From assembly GCF_900112375.1 (NCBI RefSeq), contig NZ_FOLS01000051.1, forward strand, positions 1-38,298: a stretch of 38,298 nucleotides of DNA. The letters run 5' to 3'. The notes beneath the pieces are model-generated. The model was not told where the DNA came from, did no database searches, and worked only from the letters and a program-made list of their open reading frames with translations. The stretch is from Pseudomonas citronellolis. Lineage in GTDB: Bacteria > Pseudomonadota > Gammaproteobacteria > Pseudomonadales > Pseudomonadaceae. Position 1 is the first letter of the stretch, and each line of letters opens with the position of its first letter. Made by a program: the position numbers and the translations under genes. Below, piece after piece: positions 33,237 to 38,298 of this stretch.

Positions 33237-34214
33237 TTACTCGCCCCAGACGTCCGCCAGGACGCGCACCCAGTTCTCGCCCATGACCTTGCGCACCACG
33301 CGCTCGGGCATGCCGCGCTTGAGCAGGGTCTCGGTGAGGTTGGGGAACTCGCCCACGGTGCGGATGCCCAGCGGGTTGACGATCTTGCCGAAGTTGGTCA
33401 GGCGGCGGGCGTAACCCTTGTCGTGGGTCAGCCACTCGAAGAAGTCCTGGCCATGGCCCTGGGTGAAGTCGGTGCCGATGCCGATGGCGTCCTCGCCGAC
33501 GATGTTCATCACGTACTCGATGGCCTCGGCGTAGTCGTCGATGGTCGAGTCGATGCCCTTGGCGAGGAAGGGCGCGAACATGGTCACGCCGACGAAGCCG
33601 CCGTGGTCGGCGATGAACTTCAGTTCCTCGTCGGACTTGTTGCGCGGGTGCTCTTTCAGGCCCGAGGGCAGGCAGTGGGAGTAGCAGACCGGCTTTTTCG
33701 ATTCGAGGATGACTTCCTCGCTGGTCTTGCTGCCGACGTGGGACAGGTCGCACATCACGCCAACGCGATTCATCTCGGCGACGATCTCGCGGCCGAAGCC
33801 GGAGAGCCCGCCGTCGCGCTCGTAGCAGCCGGTGCCGACCAGGTTCTGGGTGTTGTAGCACATCTGCACGATGCCCACGCCCAGCTGCTTGAACACCTCG
33901 ACGTAGCCGATCTGGTCCTCGAACGCGTGGGCGTTCTGGAAGCCGTAGAGGATGCCGGTCTTGCCCAGCTCCTTGGCGCGGCGGATGTCGGCGGTGCTGC
34001 GCACCGGGATGACCAGGTCGCTGTTCTCGCGGATCAGGTTATTGCTGGCGACGATGTTGTTCACCGTGGCCTGGAAGCCTTCCCACACGGACACGGTGCA
34101 GTTCGCGGCGGTCAGGCCGCCCTTGCGCATGTCCTCGAAGAGTTCGCGGTTCCACTTGGCGATGATCAGGCCATCGATGACGATGCTGTCGGCGTGAAGT
34201 TCGGCTGGGCTCAT
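33237..34214 (-). CDS. Membrane-dipeptidase (M19) family protein with missing metal ligands
   Basis: A 325-residue TIM-barrel amidohydrolase of the renal dipeptidase family. The usual first zinc motif His-x-Asp is Leu16-Ile-Ile18 (DGLIIAKW) and the bridging Glu is Gln93 (GFQNAHAFED). The later ligands His159 (DLSHVG) and His180 (YSHC) and the Asp249 position (GTDF) are kept. No signal peptide or lipobox is seen, so it is cytoplasmic. It heads the dgc cluster. Homologues in other pseudomonads share the location, so a role with a betaine derivative is suspected but unproven. ATG 34214 was taken, since the codon at 34238 is TTG. Confidence 0.88.
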   Translation of the reverse strand: MSPAELHADSIVIDGLIIAKWNRELFEDMRKGGLTAANCTVSVWEGFQATVNNIVASNNLIRENSDLVIPVRSTADIRRAKELGKTGILYGFQNAHAFEDQIGYVEVFKQLGVGIVQMCYNTQNLVGTGCYERDGGLSGFGREIVAEMNRVGVMCDLSHVGSKTSEEVILESKKPVCYSHCLPSGLKEHPRNKSDEELKFIADHGGFVGVTMFAPFLAKGIDSTIDDYAEAIEYVMNIVGEDAIGIGTDFTQGHGQDFFEWLTHDKGYARRLTNFGKIVNPLGIRTVGEFPNLTETLLKRGMPERVVRKVMGENWVRVLADVWGE

Positions 34215-34337
34215 CTGGCGTCTCTCTATATCAGGCAAGGCTTGTCAGGCTTGGCGCGCCGGGGCTTGTGCCGGCGCTTTGGGGGCAGCATATCCCCGGG
34301 TGGCGGGGCGGCCCGGTTCGAAAACGACCAGGGTCGT

Positions 34338-34381
34338 ACCGAAAGCGTCAAGCCGGCGACATGCGCGACACCGAAGGCGTC
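34338..34381. promoter_or_regulatory. Direct repeats upstream of the dgc cluster, candidate activator site
   Basis: ACCGAAAGCGTC (34338-34349) and ACCGAAGGCGTC (34370-34381) repeat with a 32-base period. Between them GCGACA occurs twice, 9 bases apart (34356-34361, 34365-34370). They lie 124-167 bases before the dipeptidase start. An AraC-type activator such as GbdR could bind here, by inference only. Confidence 0.4.
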
Positions 34382-34442
34382 GCGGGCGGGCATATGGGTA
34401 TGAAGGGGGCGGTTTAGAGAGCTTGGGGGAATGAGGGGGGGG

Positions 34443-34490
34443 ATGGCTTTTCGCGGGACGATGGCTGTTTCGCGGGAGGATGGCTTTTCG
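34443..34490 (+). repeat. Short tandem repeat, three units of about 18 bp
   Basis: ATGGCTTTTCGCGGGACG, ATGGCTGTTTCGCGGGAGG and ATGGCTTTTCG follow one another. The third unit runs straight into a REP. It is upstream of the dgc cluster, in the 581-base stretch 34215-34795, which otherwise holds the promoter region and a composite repeat. Confidence 0.75.
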
Positions 34491-34781
34491 TAGGAGCGAG
34501 GGGGACGCCTAGTTCTTGCTCGCGAACGGGGTTTGCCGGAAGGAATTGGCGCAGGATGAAAGAGCACCCTCTCCCTGAAGGGAGAGGGGACCGTTGGGCA
34601 GAGCTGGGTGTTTTGGAGTCAGCCGGCAGCACCGAAGGTTTCCGGTTGAAACCATCACTTCTCTCGGCACGGACTAGCCCCCTCTCCCTTCAGGGAGAGG
34701 GCTGGGGAGAGGGAGCGGAGTCAACCCAACACACCAGAGCCGCCTGGAAACTCCGTTCGCGAGCAAGCTCGCTCCTACGAA
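34489..34781 (+). repeat. Composite palindromic repeat, full copy with interrupted REP
   Basis: The left REP is split: CGTAGGAGCGAG (34489-34500), 14 extra bases GGGGACGCCTAGTT, then CTTGCTCGCGAA (34515-34526). The rest is a clean copy: hairpin arm, GGAGTCAGCCGGC, CTTCTCTCGGCACGGACT, inverted arm and an inverted REP at 34756-34781. Confidence 0.9.
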
Positions 34782-34795
34782 AAGCGGCCGAACCC

Positions 34796-34882
34796 TCAAC
34801 GATTCCGCCAGCAGGCCACCAGGTTCCACACCATCAACCCGCCGACCACCACCGAACTGCCATAGAACAGCAGACTATCCAC
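34796..34882 (-). CDS. 28-residue single-helix membrane peptide (candidate)
   Basis: A GTG start at 34882 gives a 28-codon reading frame, MDSLLFYGSS ... ACWRNR, with one hydrophobic helix (about residues 4-24) and a positively charged end, as expected for an inner-membrane micropeptide with the C-terminus in the cytoplasm. GGAGGGGAG lies just before the GTG at ideal spacing. The frame is 58 bases after gbcA on the same strand, behind a hairpin, and its stop is 14 bases from a REP. No homologue is known to me. Confidence 0.55.
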   Translation of the reverse strand: MDSLLFYGSSVVVGGLMVWNLVACWRNR

Positions 34883-34902
34883 GCTCTCCCCTCCGAAATG
34901 CA

Positions 34903-34926
34903 GGCGCCCCCAGTGAAGGGGGCGCC
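34903..34926 (-). terminator. Perfect hairpin after gbcA
   Basis: GGCGCCCCC and GGGGGCGCC pair perfectly around a 6-base loop, 14 bases after the gbcA stop codon. It is followed by TGCATTTCGG, not a proper T-run, so termination may be partial. Confidence 0.6.
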
Positions 34927-34940
34927 GGGTGGACCTGGGT

Positions 34941-36230
34941 TTACTCGTGGGCGACCAGCCGCGCGTGGGCGGACTCTTCGCCGAGGTTGTTGAGCATCCG
35001 CTCGCTGTACCAGTCGAGGAAGTTGATCACGCCGAACTCGTAGGTCTTGGAGTACGGGCCCGGCTGGTAGGCGGTGGAGTTGATGCCGCGCTGGTTTTCC
35101 TCGGCCAGGCGGCGGTCCTGGTCGTTGGTGGCGTCCCACACTTCGCGCAGGCGCTGCACGTCGTAGTCCACGCCCTCCACCGCGTCCTTGTGCACCAGCC
35201 ACTTGGTGGTGACGACGGTTTCCTGCGCGCTGATCGGCCACACGGTGAAGACGATCAGGTGGTCGCCCATGCAGTGGTTCCAGGAGTGCGGCAGGTGGAG
35301 GATGCGCATCGAGCCCAGGTCCGGGTTCTTGATGCGGCCCATCAGCTTCTTGCTGCCCTGCTTGCCGTCCATGGTCATGGACACGGTGCCGTCGAGCAGC
35401 GGCATGCGCACGATGCGGTTGCGCAGGCCGAAGCTGGCGTGGGCGTAGGGGATCTTCTCCTCGTCCCAGGCCTTGGTGCAGGCGGCCACCTGGTCCTTGA
35501 ACGCCTGGCTCGCGCGCGGGTCGGTGACGTCGTCCCACTCCAGCAGGGTCTTCAGCAGCTCCGGGTGCGAGCCGTTGCAGTGGTAGCACTCGCGGTTGTT
35601 CTCGAGCACCAGCTTCCAGTTGGCTGCTTCGCGGATGGTGGTCTGCACGGCGACCTTGGTGTTCTCCATGTCGTACGGCTCCATGTAGTGCTCGAGCGTA
35701 CGCAGGAAGTCGTCGATGGCCGGCGGGTTCTCGGCCAGGGAGATGAAGATGTAGCCGCCGGCGGTCTTCACGTTCACCGGCTTCAGGCTGTAGTCCTTCA
35801 TGTCGAAGTCGGCGCCCATCTCGGTACCGGCGAACAGCAGGCGGCCGTCCAGCTCGTAGGTCCACTGGTGGTAGGGGCACACCAGCTTGGCCACCTTGCC
35901 CTTGTCGCTCACGCACAGGCGCGAGCCGCGGTGGCGGCAGACGTTGTGGAAGGCGTGGATCTTGCCTTCGGCGCCGCGCAGCACGATGACCGGGTTGTCG
36001 CCGATCTGCAGGGTGAGGAAGTTGCCCTTGGCGGGAATCTCGCAGGTCATGCCGGCGATCAGCCATTCCTTCTGGAAGATCTCCTGCATGTCGAGCTTGA
36101 ACAGGCGCTCGTCGTTGTAGAACGGCTGCGGCAGCGAGAAGGAATGGTCGCGGGTGCGCAGCATCTCGGCGGTGGCCTTGCGGGCCGGTTCCAGCGGATC
36201 GCCCAGACTCAGGGTGGTAGTGACGTCCAT
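34941..36230 (-). CDS. gbcA: Glycine betaine demethylase oxygenase subunit GbcA
   Basis: A 429-residue Rieske non-heme iron oxygenase that demethylates glycine betaine to dimethylglycine, releasing formaldehyde. Rieske ligands are Cys98-His100 (CRHRG) and Cys118-His121 (CPYHQW). The catalytic domain carries the iron site NNRECYHCNGSH with His217 and His222. The start ATG gives MDVTTTLSLGDPLEP. It is divergent from its reductase gene gbcB across a 447-base region. In P. aeruginosa both need the activator GbdR, which is not in this window. Confidence 0.96.
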   Translation of the reverse strand: MDVTTTLSLGDPLEPARKATAEMLRTRDHSFSLPQPFYNDERLFKLDMQEIFQKEWLIAGMTCEIPAKGNFLTLQIGDNPVIVLRGAEGKIHAFHNVCRHRGSRLCVSDKGKVAKLVCPYHQWTYELDGRLLFAGTEMGADFDMKDYSLKPVNVKTAGGYIFISLAENPPAIDDFLRTLEHYMEPYDMENTKVAVQTTIREAANWKLVLENNRECYHCNGSHPELLKTLLEWDDVTDPRASQAFKDQVAACTKAWDEEKIPYAHASFGLRNRIVRMPLLDGTVSMTMDGKQGSKKLMGRIKNPDLGSMRILHLPHSWNHCMGDHLIVFTVWPISAQETVVTTKWLVHKDAVEGVDYDVQRLREVWDATNDQDRRLAEENQRGINSTAYQPGPYSKTYEFGVINFLDWYSERMLNNLGEESAHARLVAHE

Positions 36231-36466
36231 CGGTTGGTCCTCATGCCGCGCCGGGGATCGGCGGCGGCGAAATTGGGTGGCTGATACGGTTCGACGCTAC
36301 GCAAGGTGGCGTTCACGGCCTTCGGCATTCCGGTGGCTCCGGAATCCCGCCCTGCCGATGGGCGGGGCCCGCGGCGGCGGGCGTGAAGGTCAGGCGCTCT
36401 GGTGGATTACCTTCGTTTCGGCTGGGGGCAGTGTGCGTCCGGGCCTTTGCGGTGCCTTATCCATGG

Positions 36467-36543
36467 GCGACACGACCACATCCGTTTCCGACCTGGCAGC
36501 CCCCGCCCCAGGCGGCAGGTCGCGATAAGCATGCAAATGTCGC
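36467..36543. promoter_or_regulatory. GCGACA / TGTCGC motifs in the gbcA-gbcB divergent region
   Basis: GCGACA is at 36467-36472 and its reverse complement TGTCGC at 36538-36543, with CGACCT ... AGGTCG arms between. The same hexamer is repeated upstream of the dgc cluster. The remainder of 36231-36677 shows no gene. The motif is a guess at a shared activator site. Confidence 0.3.
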
Positions 36544-36677
36544 TGGCAGGTAAGTGAGGGGCACGGGGCGTGCGCACAATCGGCCCCATCAGGCATGCCG
36601 AAAAGGCCGGGGCGAGCGTCCCCGCCCGGCGCTGCCCCATTCGGCCGGGAAACGGCCTGCGTGCGCGGAGAGACACC

Positions 36678-37781
36678 ATGTCGACGAGCAACTTCCTCAA
36701 CCCGGTGAACACCCAGACCTGGACCAACGGCCGCCACCTGGTGCGCTGCGTCAAGGCCATCCAGGAGACCTGGGACGTACGCACCTTCTGCTTCATGGCC
36801 GACCAGCCGATCCTGTTCTTCTTCAAGCCCGGGCAGTTCGTCACCCTGGAGCTGGAGATCGACGGCCTGCCGATCATGCGTTCCTACACCATCTCCAGCT
36901 CGCCCTCGGTGCCCTACAGCTTCTCCATCACCATCAAGCGGGTGCCCGGCGGCAAGGTCTCCAACTGGCTGCACGACAACCTCAAGGAAGGCGACGTCGT
37001 TCCGGTGCACGGCCCGGTGGGCAACTTCAACGCCATCGACTTCCCCACCGACAAGGCGCTGTTCCTCTCCGGCGGCGTCGGCATCACCCCGGTGATGTCC
37101 ATGGCGCGCTGGTTCTTCGATACCAACGGCTCGGTCGACATGGTCTTCGTGCACAGCGCGCGCACGCCGAAAGACATCATCTACCACCGCGAGCTGGACC
37201 ACATGGCCTCGCGCATCGCCAACTTCAAGGTCCACCTGATCTGCGAGAAGTACGAGATGGGCGAGGCCTGGGCCGGCTACCGCGGCTTCCTGAACAAGGC
37301 CATGCTGCAGCTGATAGCCCCGGACTTCCTCGAACGCGAAGTCTTCTGCTGCGGCCCCACGCCCTACATGCACGCGATCAAGCGCCTGCTCGAAGCCGAA
37401 GGCTATGACATGTCGCGCTACCACGAGGAAGCCTTCGGCCCGACGCCGCCGGAAGTCCGCGAGGAAGTGAAGGAACTGGCCGCCGAAGCCGCCGAGGCCC
37501 CGGAAATCCCCGCCGCCGACCTGAACAACGTGGAGTTCTGCGAAACCGGCAAGAGCATCCGCGTGGGCCCCGGCGAAACCGTCCACGCCGCCGCAGCCAA
37601 GCTCGGCCTGCATATCCCGAAAGCCTGCGGCATGGGCATCTGCGGCACCTGCAAGGTGATGAAGCGCTCCGGCGAAGTGGAGATGGAACACAACGGCGGG
37701 ATTACCGACGAGGATGTGGCCGAGGGCTACATCCTGTCGTGCTGCAGCGTGCCGAAGGGGGATGTGGTGATCGAGTATTGA
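36678..37781 (+). CDS. gbcB: Glycine betaine demethylase reductase subunit GbcB
   Basis: A 367-residue ferredoxin-reductase-type partner that supplies electrons from NAD(P)H to GbcA. The FAD site is RSYT (68-71) and the nucleotide site is SGGVGITP (131-138), with CCGPTPYM further on. A C-terminal plant-type [2Fe-2S] domain has Cys317, Cys322, Cys325 (CGMGICGTC) and Cys355 or Cys356. A linker rich in Ala, Glu and Pro joins the two parts. ATG 36678 follows GGAGAGA. It is divergent from gbcA. Confidence 0.96.
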   Translation: MSTSNFLNPVNTQTWTNGRHLVRCVKAIQETWDVRTFCFMADQPILFFFKPGQFVTLELEIDGLPIMRSYTISSSPSVPYSFSITIKRVPGGKVSNWLHDNLKEGDVVPVHGPVGNFNAIDFPTDKALFLSGGVGITPVMSMARWFFDTNGSVDMVFVHSARTPKDIIYHRELDHMASRIANFKVHLICEKYEMGEAWAGYRGFLNKAMLQLIAPDFLEREVFCCGPTPYMHAIKRLLEAEGYDMSRYHEEAFGPTPPEVREEVKELAAEAAEAPEIPAADLNNVEFCETGKSIRVGPGETVHAAAAKLGLHIPKACGMGICGTCKVMKRSGEVEMEHNGGITDEDVAEGYILSCCSVPKGDVVIEY

Positions 37782-37821
37782 GTGCGCTCGGGTAGGCCGC
37801 GGAGCGATGGTTCGAGCCCGC

Positions 37822-37943
37822 TCCCTCTCCCTAACCCTCTCCCTGAAGGGAGAGGGGACCGTTCGGAGCGCTTGGATGCTCTGGAGTCAGCCGGCCGCTC
37901 CGTCAATTTCCGGCTGAAACCATCACTTCTCTCGGCACGGACT
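37822..37943 (+). repeat. Composite palindromic repeat, cut by an insertion sequence
   Basis: TCCCTCTCCCTAACCCTCTC, the hairpin arm, GGAGTCAGCCGGC and CTTCTCTCGGCACGGACT match the copy at 34489-34781. The sequence then stops at the left end of the IS. The outer left REP is absent. Confidence 0.88.
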
Positions 37944-38008
37944 TGTGGTGGTTCAATTTCCTCGGACACCTCGATAGGTGGAAAATCCACTGAATAGAGG
38001 AGTCATTC

Positions 38009-38298
38009 ATGAGCCGTAAACGCAGAACATTCGATGCCAGCTTCAAGCTGCAAGTCGTCCAGATGATCAAAGACCAGGGCCTGAGCATTACGCAGGTCTG
38101 CCGAGACATGGACCTGGGAGAGACGGCAGTTCGCCGCTGGGTTCAGCAATACGAAGCCGAGCTGTCGGGGCAGGCGGGAGTGGGTAAGCCGCTGACACCC
38201 GAGCAGCAGCGGATTCGTCAGTTGGAGGCCGAGAATCGCCAGTTGAAGCAGGACAACGACCTGCTAAAAAAGGCCTCGGCCTTCTTCGCCCGCGAACT
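38009..38298 (+). CDS. IS3-family transposase OrfA, 3'-truncated by window
   Basis: Starts MSRKRRTFDASFKLQVVQMI, then a helix-turn-helix (LSITQVCRDMDLGETAVRRWVQQYEAE) and a leucine-zipper-like stretch IRQLEAENRQLKQDNDLLKKA. This is OrfA of the IS3 group, which binds the IS ends. ATG 38009 follows GAGGAG. The window ends inside the frame at ...FFAREL. OrfB, the DDE integrase, should follow. Confidence 0.93.
   Translation, partial: MSRKRRTFDASFKLQVVQMIKDQGLSITQVCRDMDLGETAVRRWVQQYEAELSGQAGVGKPLTPEQQRIRQLEAENRQLKQDNDLLKKASAFFARE
38266..38272 (+). other. Programmed -1 frameshift heptamer of the IS3 transposase
   Basis: A AAA AAG lies in the OrfA frame as CTA AAA AAG, the canonical -1 slippery heptamer that gives the OrfAB fusion transposase in many IS3-family elements. 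It sits near the end of OrfA, after the zipper, as expected. Confidence 0.8.

Larger units (their letters stand above)
37944..38298 (+). mobile_element. IS3-family insertion sequence, left end only
   Basis: Starts TGTGGTGGTTCAATTTCCTC, a terminal inverted repeat beginning TG as in IS3-family elements, and contains the first transposase frame. The start is placed at the exact point where the composite repeat breaks off after CGGCACGGACT. The right end and target duplication lie outside the window. Confidence 0.88.

Noticed and set aside
30486..34403. A 1305-codon plus-strand frame across dgcA and the dipeptidase-like gene
   Set aside because: It runs through repeats and antisense to four recognised genes. 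Composition is that of a shadow frame.

Overview
The window is a high-GC stretch of a Pseudomonas chromosome, most likely from the P. aeruginosa / P. citronellolis / P. nitroreducens side of the genus. I infer this from gene content and order (rrn leader, MHS transporter, YciA thioesterase, betABIT; purEK-adhA; LysR-aspA; the dgc and gbc genes), from protein similarity recalled from P. aeruginosa, and from the Pseudomonas-type REP sequences. No database was searched.

Left part (1-8.6 kb). The window opens in the leader of an rRNA operon read leftward: boxA plus three tandem promoters, with the 16S gene just outside. Then come an MHS-family transporter, a YciA-type acyl-CoA thioesterase and the choline-to-glycine-betaine genes betI-betB-betA (leftward) with betT divergent. 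A perfect palindromic operator lies between betI and betT.

Middle part (8.6-25.8 kb). This is mostly housekeeping and accessory genes: a DUF308 membrane protein with a 58-residue partner, a MocR/PdxR-type regulator divergent from two GNAT acetyltransferases, a hexose-6-phosphate mutarotase, a secreted DUF3299 protein, a GlsB/YeaQ membrane protein, purEK, an alcohol dehydrogenase, a complete sigma/anti-sigma/TonB-receptor iron uptake unit with a Fur box, a LysR regulator divergent from aspA, and a ZapA / TIGR02449 coiled-coil pair.

Right part (25.9-38.3 kb). This holds the rest of glycine-betaine breakdown. gbcA and gbcB, divergently transcribed, demethylate betaine to dimethylglycine. A leftward cluster (dipeptidase-like, DUF5943, dgcA, dgcB, ETF-alpha-like, ETF-beta-like) takes dimethylglycine to sarcosine and passes electrons to the membrane. 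With betT and betAB the window therefore covers choline uptake to sarcosine. It ends inside an IS3-family element.

The most unusual feature is the intergenic DNA. A nested palindromic composite of about 200-300 bp (outer REP pair, inner CCCTCTCCC hairpins, central CAGCCGGC arms) occurs in six large copies and one fragment. One copy is cut by the IS. Almost every junction of the dgc cluster carries a repeat, most from different families, and one REP doublet supplies the stop codons of both genes that face it. Other points to check are a tandemly duplicated two-hairpin terminator module after aspA, a terminator-like hairpin in the purE leader, a 28-residue membrane peptide gene after gbcA, a DgcA lacking one expected Fe-S cysteine, and a dipeptidase-like protein lacking three metal ligands.
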